Positions 16,692 to 27,240 of a stretch of 64,000 nucleotides of DNA are shown in pieces; within the stretch, counting starts at the first letter, position 1; every line of letters begins with the position of its first letter. The stretch covers positions 125,047-189,046 of the forward strand of contig NZ_LMDE01000009.1 in the NCBI RefSeq assembly GCF_001425025.1, read 5' to 3'. Made by a program: the position numbers and the translations under genes. The notes beneath the pieces were generated by a model. It was not told the DNA's origin and searched no databases. It saw only the letters and a list, made by a program, of their open reading frames with translations. The stretch is from Nocardioides sp. Root122 (lineage in GTDB: Bacteria > Actinomycetota > Actinomycetes > Propionibacteriales > Nocardioidaceae).

Positions 16692-18752
16692 ATGGCCACC
16701 GAGCAGGTCCCCCCGATCGCCGACGAGATGCCCACGCCTGTGCCCGAGACGCCCGTGGTCGAGAAGGTGGACGACCCCGGCGTCCACGCCGACGACTCGG
16801 GCTACCGCCAGCCGGAGGTCGACGTCGAGGCGCTGCGCGTCCTGCTCGACGGCCGCTACCGCGAGGTCCGCGACCTGGTCCGCACCAACCTGGCCGAGCA
16901 CGCGCAGATCCTCCGCGACGAGGAGGAGATGAGCCGCGCCGACTTCCGCGAGCGGGTCAAGGAGGTCGTCGTGATGATGGCCGAGACCGGCCAGACCGGC
17001 ATGGGCTTCCCGGCCGAGTACGGCGGCGGTGGCGACATCGGTGCCTCGATCGCCGCCTTCGAGACCCTCGCGCTCGGCGACCTGTCGGTGCTGGTCAAGG
17101 TCGGCGTGCAGTTCGGCCTCTTCGGCGGCGCGATCCTCCAGCTCGGCACGAAGACCCACCACGACGCCCACCTCGCCGACCTCGTCAGCGGCCGCACCAT
17201 GGGCTGCTTCGCGATGACCGAGACCGGCCACGGCTCCAACGTGCAGGCCCTCGGCACCGTCGCGACGTACGACGTCGAGGCGCAGGAGTTCGTGATCACC
17301 ACCCCCGACGACGCTAGCCGCAAGGACTACATCGGCAACGCCGCCGCCCACGCCGAGCTCGCCGTCGTCTTCGCCCAGCTCGACGTGGCGGGGGAGCGGC
17401 ACGGCGTGCACGCCTTCGTCGTCCCGATCCGCGAGGGCGGCCGGGTGCTCGACGGCGTCCGCATCGAGGACTGCGGCCCCAAGATGGGCCTCAACGGCGT
17501 GGACAACGGGCGCATCTGGTTCGACCGGGTCCGGGTGCCGCGCACGGCGCTGCTCAACCAGTTCGCCGAGGTCACTCCCGAGGGCCGCTACCTCTCGCCG
17601 ATCGACAACCCCAACAAGCGCTTCTTCACCATGCTCGGCACCCTCGTCCAGGGCCGGGTCTGCGTCGGCGGCGCCGGCATCAACGCCGCCAAGGTCGCGC
17701 TCGCCATCGCGCTGCGCTACTCCGTGCGCCGCCGCCAGTTCGAGGCGACCTCGCCCGACGAGGAGCAGGTGCTCCTCGACTACGGCATGCACCAGCGCCG
17801 CCTGCTGCCGCTCCTGGCCCGGACGTACGCCCTCCACTTCGCGCAGGAGGTCGTGGCCGGGCAGCTGCACGACGTCTTCTCCGGCCCCGGCCCGACCGAG
17901 GAGGGCGGTGACGAGCACGCCCGCCGGATGCTGGAGTCCCGCGCCGCCGGCACCAAGGCGCTCGGCACCTGGCACGCGACCCGCACCATCCAGGAGTGCC
18001 GGGAGGCCTGCGGCGGTGCCGGCTACCTCAGCGAGAACCGGTTCACCGCGCTGAAGGCCGACACCGACGTCTTCACCACCTTCGAGGGCGACAACCACGT
18101 CCTGCTCCAGCTGGTCGCCAAGGGCCTGCTCACCGACTACGCCGGCGAGTTCGAGGACATGGACCAGCTCGGCATGGCCCGCTTCGTCGCCGGGCTCGCG
18201 GTCGAGACCGTCGTCGAGCGCACGTCGGTGCACAAGCTCGTGCAGTCGGTGCGCGACCTGCTGCCCGGCGGCGACCGTTGGGACCAGGAGGCCGGGCTGC
18301 TCGACCCCAACTACCAGCTCGCGATGCTGCGATTCCGCGAGGAGCACATGATCGGCGGCGTCGCGCGGCGCCTCAAGCGCGGCATCGACCAGGGCGACAA
18401 CCCCGGCGCCGTGTTCTCCCGCGTCCAGGACCACGTCATCGCCGCGGCCCGCGCGCACACGGAGCGGCTCGTGCTGGAGGCGTTCGTCGCCAGGACCGCC
18501 GCCCTCCCGGACGGCGACCTCAAGGTCGCGCTGAACCTGCTCTGCGACCTGCACGCGCTGTCGACGATCGAGGCCGACCGGGCCTGGTTCATGGAGCACG
18601 GTCGCCTCTCCAGTGCCCGCTCCAAGGCGATCAGCCGCGAGGTCAACGCACTGTGCCGCAAGGTCCGGCCGCTCGCGGTCGACCTGGTCGACGCCTTCGG
18701 CGTACCGCCGGAGATGCTGCGCAGCCCGGAGCTGCTCACGTGGGGCACGTGA
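16692..18752 (+). CDS. Acyl-CoA dehydrogenase/oxidase family flavoprotein
   Basis: A 686-residue FAD enzyme of fatty-acid beta-oxidation, much longer than the usual 380-residue dehydrogenases. It carries GCFAMTETGHGSNVQ (FAD/substrate loop), VPRTALLNQFAEVTPEG, VCVGGAGINAAKVALAIALRY and an acyl-CoA-oxidase-like run, EACGGAGYLSENRF followed by TTFEGDNHVLLQ. The C-terminal about 200 residues are an oxidase-type helical domain. It may reduce O2 (oxidase) or an electron-transfer flavoprotein (dehydrogenase); sequence alone does not decide. The stop is followed one base later by the methyltransferase start, so the genes probably form an operon. Confidence 0.88.
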   Translation: MATEQVPPIADEMPTPVPETPVVEKVDDPGVHADDSGYRQPEVDVEALRVLLDGRYREVRDLVRTNLAEHAQILRDEEEMSRADFRERVKEVVVMMAETGQTGMGFPAEYGGGGDIGASIAAFETLALGDLSVLVKVGVQFGLFGGAILQLGTKTHHDAHLADLVSGRTMGCFAMTETGHGSNVQALGTVATYDVEAQEFVITTPDDASRKDYIGNAAAHAELAVVFAQLDVAGERHGVHAFVVPIREGGRVLDGVRIEDCGPKMGLNGVDNGRIWFDRVRVPRTALLNQFAEVTPEGRYLSPIDNPNKRFFTMLGTLVQGRVCVGGAGINAAKVALAIALRYSVRRRQFEATSPDEEQVLLDYGMHQRRLLPLLARTYALHFAQEVVAGQLHDVFSGPGPTEEGGDEHARRMLESRAAGTKALGTWHATRTIQECREACGGAGYLSENRFTALKADTDVFTTFEGDNHVLLQLVAKGLLTDYAGEFEDMDQLGMARFVAGLAVETVVERTSVHKLVQSVRDLLPGGDRWDQEAGLLDPNYQLAMLRFREEHMIGGVARRLKRGIDQGDNPGAVFSRVQDHVIAAARAHTERLVLEAFVARTAALPDGDLKVALNLLCDLHALSTIEADRAWFMEHGRLSSARSKAISREVNALCRKVRPLAVDLVDAFGVPPEMLRSPELLTWGT

Positions 18753-18753
18753 G

Positions 18754-19419
18754 GTGAGGCTCCCCGGGCTCGGTGGCTGGCACGAGGACCCGCTCTGGTC
18801 CTACGTCTACCCGTGGCTCGTCGAGCACGAGCACCTCGGCGGCCCCGCCTGGCGCGCGGGCACGGGGAGCGAGCTCTCCCTCCTGCACGAGGCCGCCGCC
18901 GAGCTCGGCACGCTGTCGGCCGGCTCCCGCGTCCTCGACGTGCCGACCGGTTCCGGCGTCGCCCTGCGCGGCCTGCGGCCGGGCCAGGGCGTCGACCTCG
19001 TCGCCGCCGACATCTCGGCCACGATGCTCGAGCGGGCGATGACGACTGCCCGACGTCTGGGCGTGGCCGACCAGGTGACACCGACGGTGGCTGACGTCGC
19101 CGATCTTCCTTTCGCGGACGGCACCTTCGACCTCGTGGTGTCCTTCACCGGTCTGCACTGCTTCCCCGACCCGCACCGCGCGATCGAGGAGATGGTCCGC
19201 GTCCTGACCCCTGGGGGCGCGATCACCGGCAGCTCGCTCTTCACCGACACCGGACCGCGCTACGCGCCGCTGCGCTGGGCGGGCGCCCGCGCCGGGATCC
19301 TCGGCCCCATGTGCACCTCCGCCGAGGCGCGCCGCTGGCTCCTCGACGCCGGCTGCGACCACGTCGACCTGACCCTCGACGGGGGTCTCGGCTACTTCCG
19401 CGCACGCAAGGAGCAGTGA
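18754..19419 (+). CDS. Class I SAM-dependent methyltransferase
   Basis: A 221-residue methyltransferase of the Methyltransf_11 type. The SAM-binding motif I is SRVLDVPTGSGVALRGL, then VAADISATMLERAM, ADVADLPFADGTFDLVVSF and a late IEEMVRVLTPGGAITGSSLF. The acceptor is unknown. GTG at 18754 was chosen because it begins one base after the upstream stop, in an operon arrangement, and the protein then starts near family length. The next gene follows after 1 nt. Confidence 0.85.
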   Translation: MRLPGLGGWHEDPLWSYVYPWLVEHEHLGGPAWRAGTGSELSLLHEAAAELGTLSAGSRVLDVPTGSGVALRGLRPGQGVDLVAADISATMLERAMTTARRLGVADQVTPTVADVADLPFADGTFDLVVSFTGLHCFPDPHRAIEEMVRVLTPGGAITGSSLFTDTGPRYAPLRWAGARAGILGPMCTSAEARRWLLDAGCDHVDLTLDGGLGYFRARKEQ

Positions 19420-19420
19420 C

Positions 19421-19996
19421 ATGACCTTCGGAGGACTGCCGACGCGCTGGGAGCCGGCCGGCGACAGCCGCGGCCTCGCCGTCATCGCGCCCGGGCGCGC
19501 CTACTCGCCGAGCGCGCCGCTCCTCGACTTCGCGCGGCTCGCGCTCCTGCAGCACGGCTTCACCGTCCTGCAGCTCTGGTGGGACTCCACCGGCCGCGGT
19601 GACGAGGAACCCGGTCCCTGGGTACGCCGCCACGTCGAGGCCGCGCTCGCCGCCGAGGACGCCGACCACGTGGTGCTGGTCGGCAAGTCGCTCGGCACCC
19701 TCGCGGCGTCGTACGCCGCCGAGCGGGGGCTCGACGCGATCTGGTTCACGCCCCTGCTCGTCGAGCCCGAGGTGGCGGAGGCGATCGCCGCCAACGCCGG
19801 CCGGCAGCTGCTCGTGGGCGGACTGGCCGACGAGCTGTGGGACGCAGCGGTCGCCGCCGAGCTCGCCGACAACGGCTGCGACGTGCTCGAGGTCGCGGAC
19901 GCCGACCACGCGATGGGCACCGGCGACGCCGTGCGCACCGCCGAGATCCACCTCGAGGTCGCGCGGGCGGTCGACACGTTCCTCCGGACCCTCTGA
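19421..19996 (+). CDS. Small alpha/beta-hydrolase-like protein
   Basis: A 191-residue protein with an alpha/beta-hydrolase core: GLAVIAPGRAYSPSAPLL, a nucleophile elbow VLVGKSLGTLAA (Ser about 96) and a late ADADHAMGTGDAV that could bear the catalytic His. It lacks a lid domain, and a clear acid residue is less certain. A good ribosome site, AAGGAG, precedes the ATG by 6 nt. It is the last gene of the acyl-CoA dehydrogenase-methyltransferase-hydrolase group. Confidence 0.75.
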   Translation: MTFGGLPTRWEPAGDSRGLAVIAPGRAYSPSAPLLDFARLALLQHGFTVLQLWWDSTGRGDEEPGPWVRRHVEAALAAEDADHVVLVGKSLGTLAASYAAERGLDAIWFTPLLVEPEVAEAIAANAGRQLLVGGLADELWDAAVAAELADNGCDVLEVADADHAMGTGDAVRTAEIHLEVARAVDTFLRTL

Positions 19997-20040
19997 GCCG
20001 CTCGGGTCCCCCACGGGCGGGACGAATGTCCTGCAGTCGC

Positions 20041-20067
20041 TGTCACACTCCTGCGTCGGGCGGTGTC
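20041..20067 (+). promoter_or_regulatory. ECF41-type sigma promoter
   Basis: TGTCACA at 20041-20047 and TGTC at 20064-20067 are separated by 16 nt. The published ECF41 signature, as I recall it, is TGTCACA in the -35 and CGTC in the -10 at this spacing, so the -10 differs by one base. It sits 32 bp before the ATG of the carboxymuconolactone-decarboxylase-like gene that is coupled to an ECF41 sigma gene. Confidence 0.7.
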
Positions 20068-20099
20068 TCCATGTCACCACCACGACAGCAGGAGGACAG

Positions 20100-20681
20100 A
20101 TGCCCAGCCAGTTCCGGATCCCGCAGGCCACCATCGACGGCGCCTACGGCGCGCTCATGACCCGCGTCGCGAAGCGCATGTGGGGCAAGGTCCCCGACAA
20201 CGCCTATGTCCTGTGGCACAACAAGCCCGTGATGAGGGCGGTCTTCGGCTTCGAGCAGAAGGTCGCGAAGTGGACGGCGCTCGACCCGCACCTCAAGGCG
20301 TACGCCGAGATGGCCAGCGCCGGCGTGATCGGCTGCTCGTGGTGCCTGGACTTCGGCTACTTCCTGGCCCACACCAAGGGGCTCGACGAGTCGAAGGTCC
20401 GCGAGGTGCCGCGGTGGCGAGAGTCGGACGTCTTCACCGACGTCGAGCGCGAGGTCATGGCCTACGCCGAGGCGATGACCGCGACCCCGCCGGCGGTCAC
20501 CGACGAGATGGTGGCCAGCCTCGACCGCCAGCTCGGCCACGCCGCGGTCGTCGAGCTCACCATGATGGTCGCCGTGGAGAACGAGCGGTCCCGTTTCAAC
20601 TCCGCGATGGGCCTGGCCTCGCAGGGCTTCAGCGACGTCTGTGAGCTCCCGCTCGCGCAGGCTGGGACGATCACCACGTGA
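20100..20681 (+). CDS. Carboxymuconolactone decarboxylase/AhpD-like protein (ECF41 partner)
   Basis: A 193-residue helical protein of the CMD/AhpD fold. The core reads EMASAGVIGCSWCLDFG, with a CxxC pair at Cys79 and Cys82. AhpD-type enzymes normally continue CxxCxxxH, whereas here the His position is Gly86. It may still be redox-active through the two cysteines. Enzymes of this type (carboxymuconolactone decarboxylases, oxidoreductases, epimerases) are the standard neighbours and targets of ECF41 sigma factors. The upstream promoter and the GTGA overlap with the sigma gene fit that. A GGAGGAC ribosome site precedes the ATG. Confidence 0.88.
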   Translation: MPSQFRIPQATIDGAYGALMTRVAKRMWGKVPDNAYVLWHNKPVMRAVFGFEQKVAKWTALDPHLKAYAEMASAGVIGCSWCLDFGYFLAHTKGLDESKVREVPRWRESDVFTDVEREVMAYAEAMTATPPAVTDEMVASLDRQLGHAAVVELTMMVAVENERSRFNSAMGLASQGFSDVCELPLAQAGTITT

Positions 20682-21547
20682 CGCACACGGATTCCTTCGC
20701 GGCCCACCGCAACCTGCTCTTCACCGTCTCCTACGAGATGCTCGGCTCGGCCGCCGACGCCGAGGACGTGCTGCAGGAGGTCTGGTTGCGGTGGTCCGAG
20801 GTGCTGGTCGCGGAGGTGCGCGACCCGCGGGCCTACCTCGTGCGGATGACGACGCGCCTCTCGCTCAACCGGCTGCGCACCCTGGCGCGCCGCCGCGAGG
20901 ACTACGTCGGGACCTGGCTCCCCGAGCCGCTGCTGACCGCGCCGGACGTCGCCGAGGACGTCGAGCTGGCCGACAGCGTCTCGACCGCGATGCTGCTGGT
21001 GCTGGAGACGCTGCCGCCGACCGAGCGGGCGGTCTTCGTGCTGCGCGAGGTGTTCGACCTGGCGTACGGCGAGATCGCGGAGGCGGTCGAGAAGTCCGAG
21101 CCGGCCGTGCGACAGATCGCCAGTCGCGCCCGCGCGCACGTGGCTGAGCGGCGTCCGCGGTCGTCCGTGAGTGCTGCGGAGCGGGACGCGGTGATCGAGA
21201 AGTTCCGCGCCGCCACCGCCGGTGGCGACCTCCAGTCGCTGATGGACGTGCTGGCGCCGGACGTGGTGCTGATGACCGACGGCGGCGGCAAGGTCCAGGC
21301 CGCGCTCAACCCGATCTACGGCCGCGACAAGGTCTTCCGGTTCCTCACCGCGGTCACGCCCGACGCGCTGGAGCTCGAGCCCGTGTGGCTCAACGGCTCG
21401 CCGGCGATCCAGTTCGTGATCGCCGGTCAGCGCGACGGCGTCGGCACCATGCTCGTCGAGGACGGCGTCGTCACGCGGCTCTTCCTCGTCCGCAACCCCG
21501 ACAAGCTCGGCCGGGTGGGCGACGAGGTCGACCTGACGCGGCTCTGA
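20678..21547 (+). CDS. ECF41-group (SigJ-like) RNA polymerase sigma factor
   Basis: A 289-residue extracytoplasmic-function sigma factor: region 2 (SYEMLGSAADAEDVLQEVWLRW) at 18-40 and region 4 (LPPTERAVFVLREVFDLAYG) near 112-131. A fused SnoaL-like C-terminal domain (about 170-289) replaces an anti-sigma factor. The three ECF41 signature motifs are all present: WLPEP (80-84), DGGGK (201-205) and NPDKL (273-277). In this group the extension both inhibits and is needed for activity. The gene overlaps its CMD-like target gene by GTGA, and the shared upstream promoter implies autoregulation. Confidence 0.94.
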   Translation: MTHTDSFAAHRNLLFTVSYEMLGSAADAEDVLQEVWLRWSEVLVAEVRDPRAYLVRMTTRLSLNRLRTLARRREDYVGTWLPEPLLTAPDVAEDVELADSVSTAMLLVLETLPPTERAVFVLREVFDLAYGEIAEAVEKSEPAVRQIASRARAHVAERRPRSSVSAAERDAVIEKFRAATAGGDLQSLMDVLAPDVVLMTDGGGKVQAALNPIYGRDKVFRFLTAVTPDALELEPVWLNGSPAIQFVIAGQRDGVGTMLVEDGVVTRLFLVRNPDKLGRVGDEVDLTRL

Positions 21548-21552
21548 CCAGC

Positions 21553-21569
21553 GTTCGCGGTGGGCGAAC
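21553..21569 (+). promoter_or_regulatory. ClgR box upstream of lon
   Basis: GTTCGC-GGTGG-GCGAAC is a perfect 6+6 bp palindrome with a 5 bp spacer. It matches the actinobacterial ClgR operator (GTTCGC-N5-GCGAAC), whose known targets include lon and clp genes. It lies 44 bp before the lon ATG, directly after the sigma gene. Confidence 0.85.
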
Positions 21570-21572
21570 CCC

Positions 21573-21595
21573 GAACCGGAACATGCCTCCGGTTC
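21573..21595 (+). promoter_or_regulatory. Second inverted repeat in the lon promoter
   Basis: GAACCGGA (21573-21580) and TCCGGTTC (21588-21595) form a perfect 8 bp repeat around ACATGCC, three bases after the ClgR box. It could be another operator or an mRNA hairpin before the lon start. Confidence 0.6.
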
Positions 21596-21613
21596 TCGCG
21601 CGTTGACAAGGGC

Positions 21614-23974
<2,361 letters not shown>

Positions 23975-23983
23975 TCCCCGGAA

Positions 23984-24026
23984 ATGACTGACTCGAGCGG
24001 ACCATCGTCCGCTCGAGTCACGTCAT
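23984..24026. terminator. Strong hairpin between convergent lon and ppa
   Basis: A 14 bp perfect stem (TGACTCGAGCGGAC at 23989-24002, its complement at 24007-24020) has a CATC loop. It extends by five more pairs (ATGAC with GTCAT) across a single bulged C. It lies 10 bp after the lon stop and 47 bp beyond the ppa stop, so it can serve both strands. There is no T tract. Confidence 0.8.
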
Positions 24027-24072
24027 GCCGGGCGTCCAGCGTCCACAGCGGTCGACCAGTTGGTCGATCGCC

Positions 24073-24624
24073 TCAGGCGTCCTCGCCCAGGCTGTCGTCG
24101 GCGAGGTTCTCGACGTCGTCGCCGTGGCCCTCGGTCTTGAAGCGCTCGAACGACGCGTGGACCTCGGCCTCGGCCTCGGCGCGGCCGACCCAGTCGGCGC
24201 CTTCGACGGACTTGCCCGGCTCGAGGTCCTTGTAGACCTCGAAGAAGTGCTGGATCTCCAGGCGGTCGTACTTGGAGACGTGGTTGATGTCGCGCAGGTG
24301 CTCGAGGCGAGGGTCGTGCGAGGGGACGCACAGGACCTTGTCGTCGCCGCCGGCCTCGTCGGTCATGCGGAACATGCCGATCGCGCGGCACTCGATGAGG
24401 CAGCCCGGGAAGGTCGGCTGCTGCAGGATCACCAGCGCGTCGAGCGGGTCGCCGTCCTGGCCGAGGGTGTTCTCGATGTAGCCGTAGTCGGCCGGGTACG
24501 CGGTCGAGGTGAAGAGCATCCGGTCCAGGCGGATCCGCCCGGTCTCGTGGTCGACCTCGTACTTGTTGCGCTCGCCCTTGGGGATCTCCACCAGCACGTC
24601 GAACGTCAGCACGTCTTCCTCCAC
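24073..24624 (-). CDS. ppa: Inorganic pyrophosphatase (family I)
   Basis: A 183-residue soluble pyrophosphatase that hydrolyses pyrophosphate to two phosphates and pulls biosynthetic reactions forward. Key segments are [38 protein letters not shown] (the metal-binding Asp cluster) and a following GDDKVL. The N-terminus could be the GTG at 24624 or a second GTG four codons in. The acidic C-terminal tail (about 20 residues) is longer than in E. coli. Confidence 0.95.
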   Translation of the reverse strand: MEEDVLTFDVLVEIPKGERNKYEVDHETGRIRLDRMLFTSTAYPADYGYIENTLGQDGDPLDALVILQQPTFPGCLIECRAIGMFRMTDEAGGDDKVLCVPSHDPRLEHLRDINHVSKYDRLEIQHFFEVYKDLEPGKSVEGADWVGRAEAEAEVHASFERFKTEGHGDDVENLADDSLGEDA

Positions 24625-24725
24625 TCTCCGGCACGCCTGCGGGCCGTCTCCAGGTCACGCTCCGCTGTGCCCGACCGAGAGCCCGGCGCGAAGTCCTGGG
24701 GGCAGTGTCGCGCACAATGGCCCCG

Positions 24726-26198
24726 ATGCGCGAAGCGAGAGGGTCGAAACGTCGAGGACGTGAGGTACGCCACTTCCTGGGCGCGTGGGTGCCCGTGCTG
24801 CTGGTCCTCGCCCTCCTGGGCGCCTGTGTCGGCGCCTACCGGTTCGAGTGGGGTCCGCGCTACCTCCCCGGGCTGGCCGCCGACCCCGTCACCGAGCCCG
24901 AGCAGGTGCTGCCCCCGGCCGGGCTCGAGCTCCCCGCCTGGAGCACGCCCACCCCGGAGGTGCAGGCGGCCAGTGCCGCAGGCGTGCTCGCGCCCGACCG
25001 TGTGGCGAAGGCCGTCACGAAGGAGCTCGCCGACCCCGACCTCGGACGCCACGTCGTCGGCGCCGTCTCGACGCTGACCCCCGGCTCGGAGGTCTGGACC
25101 TCCGGCGACGGCACCTACCTGCCCGCCTCCACCACCAAGCTGCTCACCCTGGGCGCCGCCCTGGCCGCCCTCGGCCCGGACCACACCTTCACCACCCGCG
25201 TCGTGCGCGGCGAGGGACCCCGTGAGGTCGTGCTGGTCGGCGGGGGAGACCCGTTGCTGGCGAGCAAGCCGCTGACGGTCGCCGAGCGCGGGTCGACCTA
25301 CCCCGCCCGTGCCGACGTCGCCACCCTCGCCGTCGAGGTCGCCGAGGCGCTCGGGGGCACGGGCCGGGTCAGGGTCCGCTTCGACGACAGCCTGTTCAGC
25401 GGCCCGACCGACAACCCGGCCTGGCGGCGCGACTACGTCCCCGACGACATCGTCAGCCCCATCACCGCGCTGATGGTCGACAGCGGCATCGCGCCTGACG
25501 GCCAGGAGCGCTCGGACGACCCCTCGCTCGCCGCCGCCCAGGCCTTCGCGACCGCCCTCACCGCCGCCGGCGTGAAGGTCGCCGGGGCGCCCGAGCGGGT
25601 CGTCGTAAACCCCGAGGCGGAGGAGCTCGCATCCGTCGAGAGCGCGCCCCTGTCCGAGGTCGCCGAACGCATCCTCGACGTCAGCGACAACGAGGGCGCC
25701 GAGGTCGTCGGCCACCACGTCGGCCTGGCCACCTCCGGCACCGGCTCCTTCGAGGCCGGAGCGGCCGGCGTGACCAGCACGTTGCAGGACCTCGGCATCG
25801 ACACCGGCGGCGACCGGCTCCACGACGGCTCGGGGCTCTCGCGGCGCAACCGGGTCAGCACCGCCACCCTGCTCGCGCTGCTCCAAGGCGCCTCCGGGCC
25901 TGACACCGACCTGCGCAGCCTGGTCACCGGCATGCCCGTCGCCGGGTTCACCGGCTCGCTGACCTACCGCTTCGACGAAGGGCCTGCCGTCGCGCGCGGC
26001 CTGGTGCGCGCCAAGACCGGCACCCTCACGGGCGTGCACGCCCTCGCCGGGATCGCCGTCGGCCGCGACGGCACGCCCCTGGCGTTCGTCTTCGCCGCCG
26101 ACAAGGTCGCGGACGCCGACCGGTACGACGCCCAGGACGCCCTCGACCGCGCCGCGGCCGCCCTCGCGGCCTGCACCTGTTCGCAACCCGCCGCCTGA
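24726..26198 (+). CDS. dacB: D-alanyl-D-alanine carboxypeptidase/endopeptidase (PBP4 family)
   Basis: A 490-residue class C penicillin-binding protein anchored by one N-terminal hydrophobic helix (about 20-42). The active-site motifs are SxxK in PASTTKLLT (Ser135), SDN in DVSDNEGAEVV and KTG in AKTGTLTGVH. It trims or cleaves peptidoglycan stem peptides outside the membrane. ATG at 24726 is chosen because a CACAAT -10-like hexamer ends 7 nt upstream; in-frame starts at 24705 and 24717 exist. It heads the dacB-protease-tilS locus common in actinobacteria. Confidence 0.92.
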   Translation: MREARGSKRRGREVRHFLGAWVPVLLVLALLGACVGAYRFEWGPRYLPGLAADPVTEPEQVLPPAGLELPAWSTPTPEVQAASAAGVLAPDRVAKAVTKELADPDLGRHVVGAVSTLTPGSEVWTSGDGTYLPASTTKLLTLGAALAALGPDHTFTTRVVRGEGPREVVLVGGGDPLLASKPLTVAERGSTYPARADVATLAVEVAEALGGTGRVRVRFDDSLFSGPTDNPAWRRDYVPDDIVSPITALMVDSGIAPDGQERSDDPSLAAAQAFATALTAAGVKVAGAPERVVVNPEAEELASVESAPLSEVAERILDVSDNEGAEVVGHHVGLATSGTGSFEAGAAGVTSTLQDLGIDTGGDRLHDGSGLSRRNRVSTATLLALLQGASGPDTDLRSLVTGMPVAGFTGSLTYRFDEGPAVARGLVRAKTGTLTGVHALAGIAVGRDGTPLAFVFAADKVADADRYDAQDALDRAAAALAACTCSQPAA

Positions 26199-26210
26199 GG
26201 ACAACCCGGC

Positions 26211-26216
26211 TACTGT
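26211..26216 (+). promoter_or_regulatory. -10 hexamer TACTGT for the zinc-protease gene
   Basis: TACTGT ends 7 nt before the ATG at 26224, between dacB and the protease gene. It suggests an internal, leaderless promoter. Confidence 0.45.
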
Positions 26217-26223
26217 CGAGCCC

Positions 26224-27240
26224 ATGAGCCTCGTCGACTGGGACCTCGCCGTCACCCTGGGATCCCGGGTGTCCGGGCCGGGGCCGGACGTCACGCCCGA
26301 GGAGGCGGCCGCGGCCGTGGTCGAGCTGCGCGAGGGGGCCGAGAGGTCCACGCCGCTGGTGAGCGAGTTCACCGGGCTGCGCACGACCGCCGGCACCGCG
26401 CCGGTGCTGGTCGTTGACCGGGCCGGGTGGATCCAGGCCAACGCCGACGGCTTCGCCAAGCTGCTCACGCCCATCGTCGACAAGCTCACCGAGAAGAAGG
26501 GGCCGCCGAGCGGGCTCTCCGCAGCCGTCGGCTCGCGGGTCACCGGCGCCGAGGTCGGGCTGATGCTCGGGTTCCTCGGCTCCAAGGTCCTCGGCCAGTT
26601 CGACCCCTTCCACGCACCGCACGGCCGGTTGCTGCTGGTGGCGCCCAACATCGTCCACGTCGAGCGCGAGATCGACGTCGACCCGCACGACTTCCGGCTG
26701 TGGGTGTGCCTGCACGAGGAGACGCACCGCGTGCAGTTCACGGCCAACCCGTGGCTCGGCGAGCACCTGCTGGCGCAGATGGGTTCGCTGGCCGACACGA
26801 TCGAGCCCACCGCGCTGCTGGAGGGGCTGCGCCGCGGCGCCGAGTCGATCCGCAGCGGCGGCGGCAGCGTGCTCGACCTGGTGTCCTCGCCTGCGCAGAA
26901 GGAGATCCTCGACCGGGTGACCGGTGTGATGTCGCTCCTCGAGGGCCACGCCGACGTCGTCATGGACGGCGTGGGGCCCACGGTCATCCCGTCCGTGGCG
27001 CAGATCCGCAAGAAGTTCAACCAGCGCCGCCAGGGCGTCGGCACGCTGGACAAGCTGCTGCGCCGCCTGCTCGGGCTCGACGCCAAGATGGCGCAGTACC
27101 GCGACGGAGCCGTCTTCGTCCGGCACGTGGTCGACAAGGTCGGCATGGACGAGTTCAACGCCGTCTGGACCGGGCCGGACTCGCTGCCGTCCAAGGCGGA
27201 GATCGAGGACCCCGACGCCTGGGTCGCCCGGGTGCTGTGA
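26224..27240 (+). CDS. Zinc-dependent metalloprotease, DUF2342 type
   Basis: A 338-residue protein with a zincin motif HEETH (164-168) in WVCLHEETHRVQF. It belongs to the actinobacterial DUF2342 family, sometimes labelled as associated with coenzyme F420 biosynthesis. Features include DFRLWVCLHE, FTANPWLGEHL and MSLLEGHADVVMDGVG, where a downstream Glu could be the third metal ligand. There is no signal peptide. The function in the cell is not established. The stop overlaps the tilS GTG. Confidence 0.85.
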   Translation: MSLVDWDLAVTLGSRVSGPGPDVTPEEAAAAVVELREGAERSTPLVSEFTGLRTTAGTAPVLVVDRAGWIQANADGFAKLLTPIVDKLTEKKGPPSGLSAAVGSRVTGAEVGLMLGFLGSKVLGQFDPFHAPHGRLLLVAPNIVHVEREIDVDPHDFRLWVCLHEETHRVQFTANPWLGEHLLAQMGSLADTIEPTALLEGLRRGAESIRSGGGSVLDLVSSPAQKEILDRVTGVMSLLEGHADVVMDGVGPTVIPSVAQIRKKFNQRRQGVGTLDKLLRRLLGLDAKMAQYRDGAVFVRHVVDKVGMDEFNAVWTGPDSLPSKAEIEDPDAWVARVL

